A stretch of DNA of 64,000 nucleotides, taken from Monocercomonoides exilis. Lineage: Eukaryota > Preaxostyla > Oxymonadida > Polymastigidae. The DNA is taken from the NCBI GenBank assembly GCA_001643675.2, contig LSRY02000004.1:998001-1062000 (forward strand), read 5' to 3'. The notes beneath the pieces were generated by a model, which saw nothing but the letters and a program-made list of their open reading frames with translations, was not told the origin of the DNA and made no database searches. The position numbers were made by a program, and so were the translations under genes. Below are positions 1-10,490 of the stretch, in pieces; within the stretch, counting starts at the first letter, position 1, and each line of letters begins with the position of its first letter.

Positions 1-2097
1 TCTTTCATTTTCTCTTTTCAGCACCCCAAATTCCTCTTCCATCGCTGTGTAATTCCTCAATCGCTCACGTATTTCATTAAGTTCTGTTCGACTTGCCGAG
101 TTCTGAGCTTCAGCTGCAATTGCTTTCTCTTCGGCTTCTGCAAGAAGCTTTGTCAGCGAATCAATCCTCTGCCGGAGTCTTGCAATTTCTTTGTCTTGTT
201 GCATGTTTTGCGGTATCTGTTCACCGCCAACAGAAATATTTGACTGAAAAGCAGAAGTATCTGATAAGTGGAGATGATCTGTATTATTATGAGTCATTTC
301 TCCGATTTGCATGGAAGATGCCTCAAGCCCCGCCGAAAAAGAACATTGAGCATTGCTCGAAACATCACTAGGATGCAAATAATCATCTGAAAGGTCTGTT
401 GGAAGAGGAGGTGTAGGGGTGCAAGAAAGAGAAGGGAGGAAAGAAGAACACGTTTCAGAAGAAGCAATTGCATGATGAGTAAAGTCAGACTCATCTGATT
501 CAGCAGTTTTTTCATTTTTAGCTGCATCAGATATATTTGAAAGCGATTGAATGTGTTTTCCGTCTTTTGGAATGAAAGAAGCTGCAGCAGTTGAAGTAAA
601 CGCATTCTCAGATGGAGACGAAGGAGAAAATAATGAAGATGTTCCAACAGCATCTAGCGGTTCATTGAGGGTGGAACGAGAAGCCAGTAAAGGAGACACT
701 GGAAGAGGTTCTCCACCACACTGAATCATCGTCAAGTCATAAATCTTCCTCTTCATCTCCTCGGCCTCCTGCTGCAGCTGGGCAACCTGCCTTTGAAGTT
801 CGTTTCGTTCTTGTCGAACCTGATGCAACCGTTCAACAGCTTCAGTAACGTGCTTACTGGATCTGTATTCTGAGTCGCAGGATTCAGAATGTTCTTGTGC
901 ACTTTCTTTTTCTGTATTTTGCTTGCCTTTACCAGAGCTTACAAGACCCTCTTCATTATCACGTTTTGCATCATCAGATTTTTTGGGGAACATAAAACCA
1001 CCAGAAGAAGTGATTTTCGGTGATAAGCACTCATCAACAGGTTGAAAGGATGATTTGCCAAGGGATACATCAATTGACTGGTTGAGTGCAGTCACAAATT
1101 GAGAGGCAGAGAGAAGTTGTGAAGATTCATTTTCAAAGTCGGATGATTCTTCATCACATTTATTTTGTTCATACTTTCCGAAATCGCTTTCTGAGTTCTT
1201 TTCATTTTCTTCAATGCAACTGTCGTCCAAATCAAAATCAAAAGATGAACAACGTCTTTTTGGATCAAAAGCTGCTTGCTTATCGCTACAACTGTGAGAC
1301 AACTTTAGTTGCATTATCGAATCGCGAAGAGATTCAACAACATCTGCAACAGGAGATTGATGAACTTTCTGATTATGGATATTTAACTCTTTCTTCGTCG
1401 GTGTGATAGGAGGTGATGTGCTCTTTGGAATTAAATCAACAGAAACCGAATTTTCGTGAGCCTGTTCTTGTTGTGTCGTAAGCATGGGACCAATCTATTT
1501 AAAGTGAAAAATCAAATTACGCACAAATAAACAAATTGTAACAAAATACCTCTTGGAGCATGGTCATTAGAACTGTTTGAGACGCTTCTGAAAGTGATAA
1601 TATATGTGTGACACATTCTTCTTTTAGCAAAGGGTGATAGCACGAAGCAAATAATAGCAGCTGGCAAAATGAATAAACTTGATTTATGTCAAATGGAGGC
1701 TAATTTTAAAATAATAAAATTAAGACAGAATTCTTTCTTTAGAATCAAACCTTTAAGAAAGAGCTTATCGCATGTGCTTCGAAGAAAGTTGTTTGAATTT
1801 GAAAATTAAGCCGAAACTTAAAGAAATCGATTAAAGTTTTAACAAAAGTTTCAGAGGAGCATTTGTCTGTTTTTTTATTTGTAACTTGTTCCGAATCTTC
1901 TGAAGATTGAAGTCTGAATTGAATACAAAAATTTAAACGTTCATTTAAGCAACATGAAGTAAAAGCATTTCAAACAGATAATTCAAAATTTTCGAAAGTG
2001 TTTCTCCATCTTCCAAATTTTTAAGAGAAGTACACAACAGATTAAGCTGAGTAAAGGATTCTACCCATTCGCATAAGCCTTGTTCATTATTTTCCAT
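1..2097 (-). CDS. HOOK-domain coiled-coil protein (3' end outside window)
   Basis: Four exons on the minus strand: 2097-1976, 1913-1751, 1660-1550 and 1494-1, open to the window edge (630 codons seen). Donors are GTTTGA, GTTTGA and GTATTT; acceptors TTCAG, GCCAG and AATAG; phases agree. The N-terminal ~150 residues resemble the HOOK domain: LCEWVESF, then NLEDGETLSKIL, and LLLFASCYHPLLKEE followed by SEASQTVLMTMLQE, matching the region of Hook proteins around LQLILGCAVN and EESVQHVVMTAIQEL. A Ser/Glu-rich stretch follows, then heptad-like segments (about 1000-720 and 200-1). Hook proteins are known as microtubule/dynein cargo adaptors; that role here is inferred. The start is the ATG that opens the HOOK-like segment. 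Only exon 4 is a long uninterrupted frame, so exons 1-3 rest on splice logic and homology. Confidence 0.72.
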
Positions 2098-2293
2098 ACA
2101 AAAAAGCACAATTATGTTTTGAATGGATAATAATAATAATAAAGGTTCATCAAGAAAAAAAACATAATTTATGAATTTTCTATAATAATAATTTATCGTT
2201 CAAAATATTTTTTAACTTCAATTCAACAAAAAAAAAACTGTATGGGATATTGTTATTCAGCAAAAAAATTTCGTTTCTGTTTGAAGGAAGCAT

Positions 2294-3856
2294 ATGTCAG
2301 AAGAACTCGTTAATAGCGAGGATGAAAATGGAATTTGTTTAACGACTGAGATGATAGGGCCTTGTCTTAGTCACCTCCAAGCATCAAGTTTGATATATTT
2401 TGATTATTAAATATTGAATGTCTACTGATTTGATATTGATTCAAAACATTTAAAATATATTATTAAAAAAATTTTTTCGTTATGTAGATGAAGGATTGTC
2501 GCAGGCATACACTCGATTGACAATGGTTGATATGGGAATAGAAAATATTGATATAATCAGTCAATATCGGTTTTTGCGATTTATTAATTTTTCGCATAAC
2601 TGCATTAAAGACGTTACTCCGTTGGGATCTCCTCTTTTGCGTAATATTGTTGCTTTGGATCTTTCTCGAAATAAAATTCAAAATCCAAAAATTGCCAAAA
2701 AGCCTTCTTTACAGATTTTAGACCTCAGTGAAAATAACATCAGCGAGCTTCAAGTTGATTCGTTTTTACATCCCTTTCTTACGACCCTGAACCTCAATGG
2801 AAATAAGATCTCTCGGCTAGTTGGATTATCTGATCCTTCAATTCCTCTAAGGTTTCTTGAAATAAGGGCAAACATACTAACAAACTGTGATGGACTAAAT
2901 CCAAACATCGAAGAATTGGATATGGTTTGCTTTTTCCTAATGCTTTTTAGACTTTTAAAGCATTTCTGCGTTTCAATTATTATTGCATTTTCTCTTTTAG
3001 TCAGGAAATATGATTACTAACTTGTCAGGAATTATTGGGTGCAGCAAGCTTAAGCGCTTAATTTTAGCACATAATCCTATTAGTGATCTTTCGTCATTGC
3101 CATCTGACGGGCTTCCAATGCTTGAGGAAATTGATTTATCCAGAAATAAGATTCTCGACATGAAGCAACTACCTCTTTTAAAACGAGTAAAAGGGTTAAA
3201 AAATGTTTGGTTGAAGGGGAATCCCTTTGGAATCGGACTGGAAGATGGCTATAGAGTTGAGGTACTGTCATTTATTCCGTGGCTCGAAAAGCTTGATGGG
3301 AAGAGAGTAACGGAAGAGGAGTTGCAGATGGCTGCTGAGCGGAAAGAGCAAAGAGAAGAAGAAGAAAGACAGAAAGAAGAGGAGGAAAGATTAAGAAAAG
3401 AAGAAGAAGAGCGAATTCGTAAAGAGGAAGAAGAAAGGAAAAGAGAAGAGGAAGAGCTGAAGAGGAAGGAAGAAGCTGAACTGGAAGAGCTGAGAAAAAA
3501 AGAGGAAGAAGAAAGAAGGTTGCAAGAAGAAGAGGTTTGTTACGATAAAGGATTTTTTAACAGTTTTGTGGAAACTATTGTTTTTGTATATTGTTTTTTG
3601 TGGTCTTTAAAAATGAATTGAAGTTGTTTATTGAAAGTATTCTCAATTTGATACATTCATTTATTCTTTTTGTTATTTATCTTTTAAATATCAGGAAGAG
3701 AAAGAGAAACAAGAAAGAGAAACAGAAGAAGAAATGCCAAATCAGAATGAAGAAACAGAAAACAGCGAAGAAGAAGAAACAAGAGAAGATGGGGAGGATG
3801 AAGAAGATGAAGAAGAAGAAAACGAATACGAAGACAATGAAGAAGAAGATAGTTGA
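2294..3856 (+). CDS. SDS22-like leucine-rich-repeat protein with Glu-rich tail
   Basis: Four exons: 2294-2387, 2488-2924, 3001-3534 and 3695-3856, ending in TGA (408 aa). Introns of 100, 76 and 160 bp start GTTTGA, GTTTGC and GTTTGT and end in TAG, TAG and CAG. Splicing restores repeats across each junction, for example LDM joined to SGNMITNLSG. About eight SDS22-class repeats (LDLSRNKI, LDLSENNISEL, LNLNGNKISRL, IDLSRNKI) lead to an LRR-cap-like end with FIPWLEKLDGKRVTEEEL. A ~90-residue charged Glu/Lys/Arg helix and a nearly pure acidic tail follow. Such proteins are scaffolds for phosphatases, dynein or nuclear complexes; the partner cannot be read here. It is transcribed away from the HOOK gene, 196 bp apart. 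Confidence 0.85.
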
Positions 3857-4321
3857 AAAGATTCTTTTAGAGTATCTCACTTCGCTAATTCTCAACCATT
3901 TCATGATTTATTTATCTCTATGGAGCTTTATTTTTGCGTTATTCCACCAATTTTCCTTCTGTTTCATAAATAATTTTAAGTTTATTCAAGTGATGCGAAT
4001 GCGAAAATATTTAACAATTTATTTTTGAAAAAAAAAATACAAGGAATACATTAAAATACTTTTCTATCCAAAGACAGGGACATAAAAGGAAAGTATTATA
4101 ATGAATCAAAAACTTCAGTTTACCATTAGTTGAAATGCTTGAAAATCAAGGAAATAATACCTTGAAACTCCATCCTTCTAGTCGCTCTTTGACCAGAGAA
4201 AAAAAAATGAATAAACGACTTTTAAAAAGTGAAAGTTAACCAATGAGCTGAATAAAAATAAGAAAAGATTAACTTTGCGCTTCTTCTCTTGCACCAAAAT
4301 ACGAAGTGACCATCCTGCAAT
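3857..4321. other. convergent 3' intergenic region
   Basis: Lies between the 3' ends of two convergent genes. AT-rich with short A/T runs. No coding signal, RNA gene or repeat recognised. Confidence 0.5.
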
Positions 4322-5220
4322 TTAAACAATACAGCAAACGCCATCACTCAACGACAACTTTCTCTTTTTCGATTTCTTATATCCCAAAACGTAGCTAACT
4401 TGCTTTTTGTTAAGCGCATCTTTCCTATGTTTTCTAACCAAAGCAAGAGCATCTGCAGGGTCCATTCCAAATTCAATCAAAGCACAGCACACAAATTCTG
4501 GAGCACTGTATCAGCAAGTTTTAAGTAGTACGTTGTAAATGTGCAAAAATTGAAAACAGATGCAAATCGGTAATAAATGATTTGTGAAATGTTATTTTCA
4601 CATTTATGTGGAAATAAACAATAGCAGTGTTTTGATAATACAAAAAATTGTAGCAATGTGAATTTCTTATAAAAATCAAAACTTTTTCGTTCAAACCGTT
4701 CAAGACCTGCCGAACAATGAACAGCAATTGTTGGCTTTGAAGCACTGTCTTTCTTTGCTGCAATTGATTCAAGTAACTCAAACCACTATTAAAAAAAGAA
4801 ACAATACAACAAAACGTAAATTGTGATATTACATAAGATTTACTGAAACCTGATTAAGAAACTCTGGAGGAGGAGAATCACCATCAGGAAATGCCCAATC
4901 CTGAAAGAATTGAAAAAAAAATAGTTTTTCAAAGGATTACTCAAATGCACACATGAAACTGAACCCCATCTTTTTCAAGGTTTTCAGTTGGATACATGTC
5001 GTGCGACAATCGAACTACATGCTTTATGCTGTGCTCTGCAAGTTGACGCCCAAAGACATCAAGCAAAGTTGTCTTAGGTGTGCCAGATATGAAAAAATTC
5101 CAATATTTTGTTTCAACAAGAAACGGAGGATGCGAAAACGCTTATGTAATGATCTATTAAATCAAAAATAACTGTTATAAAAAAAAATACAACGTTAAAA
5201 CGTAAAGCATAAACCTGCAT
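4322..5220 (-). CDS. PRL/PTP4A-type protein tyrosine phosphatase with CaaX box
   Basis: Five exons: 5220-5215, 5153-4953, 4900-4850, 4785-4697 and 4505-4322, giving 176 aa, close to the 167-173 aa of PRLs. FISGTPKTTLLDVF matches the PRL beta-strand region, DWAFPDGDSPPPEF the general-acid loop (WPFDDGAPPP in animals), and AVHCSAGLERAP the HCxxGxxR P-loop with its catalytic Cys. LVRKHRKDALNKKQVSYVL leads collinearly to a C-terminal CCIV, a prenylation box. PRLs are membrane-attached phosphatases. The first exon (ATGCAG) is tentative. One TAA lies in frame at about codon 6, while the TAA at 4324-4322 sits exactly where the family ends, an odd contrast with the Gln use of TAA elsewhere. Confidence 0.82.
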
Positions 5221-5389
5221 GGCAAAATAACGAGGATAAATTCCAATAAATAAAAAAAATTTAAGATTTAACTCGACTTTTATGATGCAATTGAGATAAA
5301 ACGGTTTTAAGGACTGGAGCATCTTTAAAAAGATTTATTCTGTTTTCTATAATGGTTAAAATAACCCATTAGCACTCATTTTTTCGAAC

Positions 5390-5995
5390 ATGTTTTTTAT
5401 TCTCTTCTCTTTGATTCAAATAACAGATTCTTTTCTTATTCCTGTACAAGAAGGAAAAGAATTTTGCGTTTCAGATGATTATGCAACTGAAACACTTGTT
5501 CAAGTAAAATATAAATTTGAAGTGCACAAAAATGAAACGAATCGTCGTCCTGTGGGTGTTACAGTTTCGGTTGTTGACCCTAACGGAGCTGATATTTTAC
5601 GATCCGAGCAAAAGCCAAGTGGTTTATTTTCATTTACGTCAATGGTTCCGGGGGAACATCAACTTTGCTTAGCAACTAACTCATCATTTTTGTCATCAAA
5701 AAGAACGCTTTATTTATCAATGGAAGTTAAAACAGGCTTCGGAGAATCCATTGCTGATCAAGAAGCTAACGAGGCACCTGAAGTGTTTTTAAAGCGCTTG
5801 GAATCGAAAATGCATATGATTGAAGCTGAGCAAAAATACTATCTTCAACGTCACAATGAATTAATTACAACTGAATCAAATAATGCACTGAGAATAGTTA
5901 TCTTTCATATCATTCAAATTTTAATTGTCATTGGCTTCGGTTATTTGCAACTTCGCTTCTTTATTAAGTTTTTAAAACTAAGGAAAATAATCTGA
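5390..5995 (+). CDS. p24/TMED (emp24/GOLD) cargo receptor
   Basis: Single exon of 201 aa ending in TGA. Order: short hydrophobic signal peptide (1-15), GOLD-type beta domain with one Cys near each end (EFCVSDDY and EHQLCLA), a coiled stretch around 140-160 (FLKRLESKMHMIEAEQKYY), one transmembrane helix (~172-190) and a short basic tail (KFLKLRKII). This is the layout and length of p24 proteins, which cycle in COPI/COPII vesicles between ER and Golgi and select cargo. The tail lacks a classic KKXX end. The ATG chosen is the only one that gives a signal peptide. It lies 169 bp from the divergent phosphatase gene. Confidence 0.88.
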   Translation: MFFILFSLIQITDSFLIPVQEGKEFCVSDDYATETLVQVKYKFEVHKNETNRRPVGVTVSVVDPNGADILRSEQKPSGLFSFTSMVPGEHQLCLATNSSFLSSKRTLYLSMEVKTGFGESIADQEANEAPEVFLKRLESKMHMIEAEQKYYLQRHNELITTESNNALRIVIFHIIQILIVIGFGYLQLRFFIKFLKLRKII

Positions 5996-6681
5996 ACGCG
6001 TGTTAACTCACATCAAAAATTGTCTTTTCTTTCACATCTTTTTGACAAATGTCATTTTTAACAGACATAACTTTTGAAAAATAAAAGTCAAACAAATATC
6101 AGTACATTTTTCAGATTGTTTTACAAAAATCAATAAATAAATCAATTGAAATTGTCAACGAATAAATGAATATTTTTCAATTTTGTATTTTTGTAATTTT
6201 TGTCACTTTGTTAGAGTGGACAAATAATTCAGAATTTTTTGGACAAAATAAAAAAATAAAAAAAATAAAAATAAAAATTAAGCCTTTGCGACAGACTGAC
6301 ATTTTCCAAAATGTTCGACAAGTCGACCGACAATGCAAAAATATTTCTGTAACAATTGAATTTATTTTCATTTTTTTTATTCGTTTTTTCTTTTCATGGT
6401 ATCAAAATTTTTTGATTAATAAATAGAAAAACAAACAAATCAACGATTCTCTTTTTTTTGATGGAAATGACTAATTTTTAACATTTTGCTTATATGAATT
6501 TGATTTTTCATGGTTTCGAAATTGAAAAATTATCATTAGTCCATAAAAAATAACATATTATCCTTTTTAACAAAAGATTTTGTATTTTTCATTTGTTTCA
6601 AAAATTCATTTTTTCGACAATGATCAGTCGGTCGAACAGATCAGTCGGTCGAACGGAAAAATTGATTATTTGATAGATATC
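5996..6681. other. hAT element left end, subterminal repeats
   Basis: No gene seen. An A-rich run (6246-6280) is followed by the terminal motif AGCCTTTGCGACA and GTCGACCGACA. At about 6626-6655 GATCAGTCGGTCGAAC-like units occur twice in tandem, of the type that subterminal transposase sites often form. Confidence 0.45.
6281..6293 (+). repeat. 13-bp terminal inverted motif, left copy
   Basis: AGCCTTTGCGACA; its exact reverse complement is at 14774-14786. Similarity continues loosely inward (both have a GTCGxxCG-type motif about 40 bp in). Confidence 0.55.
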
Positions 6682-9600
6682 ATGATACAATTAACAACAT
6701 ATGAGGATTTTTTAAGAAGCTTGCCTTTGGAATTACAAAACAGTGCAAAATCAAAAGAAATCGTTTGAATTTAACATAATTCAAGTTTTGACAGAAACTT
6801 TTTCATTTCTTTTTTTTTCGAAAGAGTGCTGCATTAAGCAAAAAAATAGAAGAGCTGAAAAAATGTGATTGTTCATTTGTTGAGTTGGAATGTTCAAAAT
6901 CAACAAATTTTGGAAAATGTTTGATTTTTTCAAGTTTTGATCAAAAATTATATCATTTCATTTGTTTTGATTATTATCCAGTTCACAGGCATCCAAATAA
7001 CACTGGAGAAGATATAGGAAAAGTTCACTTTGAAATTCAAAAAAATTCAGTTTGGATAGCTTATACGCCTGTGAAAAATGATGGAACATTGAAAAAAGAT
7101 GGACATATTTATTATTTGTGTCCAAACAGCAAAGAAGGAGTTAATTGTGGAGTTTCCGGAAGAAAAGGATGTGATCGAATAATTAATCATCAATGTCCCC
7201 TTATGACAAATTCATCAATCGTCAAATTTATGAAGCAGAATCATCAACTCAAACAAGCAACTTATTACTCAAACAAAAAAGAAGTTCCATTTCATTTTCA
7301 ATATGATTTATTGAAAAAACAATTTTTGAGGTTAATTGGACATTGTAACTTTGCATTTTTGTCCGCTTATTCATCTGAGTTTAGCAGTTTCATTTCTTCT
7401 CTTATACAGATTTCTCAACAAAATCCATCATTTTCTCCCGAAACCATATTTCACACATTGAATTACAGAAAACTATCAGCAATAATTCATGACGAAGTGG
7501 AAGGTGCAATTAAAGAAAGGGATGCTGCAATTTTCAATTCTTCAGTCTGTATTATGATTGACAGTGGAGTTATCGCGGGCAAAAAGTACACAGCTGTTAC
7601 TGTGGTTCCGTTGAATCCAGGTGCAAAGCCAATGTTTTATAAATTAGTAAAAGTGTGCTACACTTCCTTTGATTATTCGCAACTTGCAGTCAAAATTATG
7701 ACTGAAATAAAAGATTTACACGGAGAAGTTCGGTGTTTTTGCACAGACGGCTTGCTTCCTCAGAAGCTTGCAATTCAGAGCCTTTCAGAAGAAACCACAA
7801 CAGCAAAATCTTTGTCATTTTACAAAGGAACACCACCAATTTTTATTTATTGTTGCAACCATTTATTAAACTTAGTTGTTTCTCATTTTTTCAACAACAA
7901 CGAATTCTTTCGAACACAGAAAGATGCAATTATTTCATTTACGAAACAAGCGAAGGTGATTTCCCGAAGGCAACCCTCAACACCAAAATGCCCTTCTTTC
8001 ATTGAAACAAGATGGCTTTGCATTTTTGATATTTGTTTTTTTATTAGAAAACATTTTCATGATGATATTTTTTCTGAATTACAGGAATTGATTTTTTTCG
8101 AAAATGTGATCAAATGTGAACTACAATTATTTCCCTTAAGAGAACTTCAGTTACAGTTCGAAAAAGATGAAACGAAGTTAGGAGATGTTTTCCCTCTGCT
8201 GGTGAAAGCATTTGCTCGCTACTCATGGATGCAGGACCTTGAAGAATTCTCAGAAGAAAACTGGCAATCTGGTTTATGTGATTTTATAATCCTTTTGTTT
8301 AATTTTTTTTTTGCAGGCGATAGGGGAAACCTGATCTCTTTGGCCTTTTCATTGACTCCTGGAGGGAGAAATAACTATCAAATGGGTTCTTTTTCTGAGT
8401 CTTACAACCAAGAATTGAAAAGGCTGAAAGCGAAATACGAACTTGTTTTTCGTCGTGAATCATTGGATCAAACAACGAAACACTCTGAATCAGAAACAAA
8501 TCAACAAAACTTGATTCAAAATACTTCTGAAAAAAGGAATCCATTTTACACATTTGAGCAATCAAAACATATGCCATCCGCTTCTGTTTCGTCTTCGTCC
8601 TTCGAATCCTTTTTCGATTCCTCCCCTTCGTCTTCATCTTTTTCTGATTCTTCATCAAGTTTGCCTTCAAATTCTTCATCGTGTTCTCCTTCAAATTCAA
8701 CATCAAATTCATCTATGAACGTAGGACAAATTTCATCAAATCAAGTTATCGATTATGATCCGAGAACTTTTATCTTCGAAAAGCGAAATGACCGAAAAAA
8801 AGAATTATTTTCAAAAACCTCAAAACAAATCTTTGAGTCCAGAAGTCCAATTGATAGCGATATTTTTCCAAATAAATTGTCATTCGTTTTGCCTTCTTCT
8901 TCGTCAACATACTCATCTAACCCTTTCACAATTGATTCGTTTTATTCAGCACTTCAGTCGCTTAATCCATCACTCTATGATAACTCAAATAAAGACTCAT
9001 CCATCATTCCTCCGTTAAATCAGTCTTCTTCAGCCAAAGTTTTTGAAAAAAAAGAAAGCTCATTTCCAGGATACTCTCGAATTGTTCAACTTCTTCAAAT
9101 AATAAAAGAAAACTCTTCAACAAAATGTGAAGAATCTTCTTTGTAACATGAGGAGAAAACAGATGAAACAGATGAAGATGAATATGGACTATTGCAAGCC
9201 GAAAGCGATTCTGAAGAAGATGAATATACTGAAAAATCTGAGACCTCTTCGTCAACAATGAAAGAAAATGTTATTCACAACACTCGATACAAAAGGCGAA
9301 AAGAAAATGAAGATTGTTCTGAAGAAAAAGGAAAAAATGAGACGGATGATTTGGATGATGATGAAGAAAAGAAAAATGAAGAATATGAAGATGATATTGT
9401 TTTCATCGGTTCAAATGAACAAATTGAAATTGGAACTCAAAAAAATTTGGAGCAAAAAGTTAAAGAAACAAGAAACATACAAGAGAAAATTAATATGGAC
9501 TGGTTCATAAGAATGAAAAGTGGATTTCATTGTTATATATCAAAAGTGTTTCTAAACCAAACAGAAAACTTCAAGGAAAAGCTAGAAGCTTTGTATTCTT

Positions 9601-9881
9601 CATTTCTTCTTGATTGCCATCAATCATATCTGCAAAATAATTTATTTGTGTTGTTTTCAGAAATAAGCAAATCTGGGATATTTCATTCGATATTTTCGAA
9701 TGTTTGCTTCGCCTTGGTTACTTTTCCGTGTTGCGAAGCTTCTTGTGAGCGCCTCTTTTCTCGACTTCGACGTATTGTTGGAGATAGAAGACACTCTCTT
9801 TCTTTAGAAACTCTCAATAATTTACTTTTTCTTTAGCTTTTTTTTTCATTTTTGTTCAATTAACGTGCTCCTTTGTTATGA
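6682..9881 (+). CDS. hAT-superfamily transposase
   Basis: Exon 1 6682-6762, intron 6763-6824 (GTTTGA...AAAG), exon 2 6825-9881 ending in TGA; 1045 aa. TAA at 9144 and TAG at 9834 are in frame and would be Gln; the frame upstream and downstream of 9144 is one continuous protein. A BED-like zinc motif (LCPNSKEG, CGVSGRKGC, NHQC) lies at about 120-150. MIDSG (~270), CTDG (~332), CNHLLNLVVSH (~371) and ETRWLCIFD follow the hAT RNase-H core order. A long Ser/acidic insert precedes the hAT dimerisation domain (PCCEASCERLFSRLRRIVGD, ~995-1030). It cuts and inserts its own element. A related fragment lies at 29234-29962. No frameshift seen, so this copy may be intact. Confidence 0.85.
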
Positions 9882-10490
9882 ATCATATAACGATTTTAAA
9901 GAAAAAGCTAAATCTTTTATTGAAAATTTGACAATTATCACTTTTTGCTTCACATCTCCACTTGTTCATAAACAAACATTTTTTTCTGATGTTGAAGTTG
10001 AATTTATTTTTCGATATGATGCATTTTCAAACAAAAATTGTGAACATTCTCTTATTTGCTCGTTCACGAACAACATCTTTCTGCAAAAACATATGTTAAC
10101 AATTTATGACGTCACACGTATGCTGACTTCCTCAACAATTTTTCCAAATATCTATCTTCCACCTTCTCTTTAGTAAAACTTTTGATCATTCCAGCAAAAA
10201 AAGTTATAATCCTTCAACTGATTGAAAAACTTCTAATTTTCTTAACTTCTCTAATAAATTATTTCAAGATGTCTCAGGTTGAACATCTCATGCGTATTCC
10301 ATGAATCCGTTTTGCACGCTTCCGCTTCTATTTTGCTTTAATTTGTTATTTCCTCCAAGCTAATTGCATCTGATACAGAAAGAATTGTCATCCCTTTTGT
10401 GAAATGAACAATAAATTCTCTTTTTTGATCCTTCAAGCTCAATCTTCTTTCAGAATAATACTGTACACATGATTTCCCAATCTCTTTCAT
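9882..10490. other. 3' region between transposase and kinase-like gene
   Basis: A 102-codon plus-strand frame (9865-10173) has no recognisable domain. On the minus strand the kinase frame, read with TAA/TAG as Gln, stays open to about 9975, so the kinase C-terminus may lie here. Confidence 0.35.

Noticed and set aside
6682-9146. Treating the hAT transposase as ending at 9146
   Set aside because: The same frame continues past this TAA into the acidic linker and the hAT dimerisation domain, which is needed for the family architecture.
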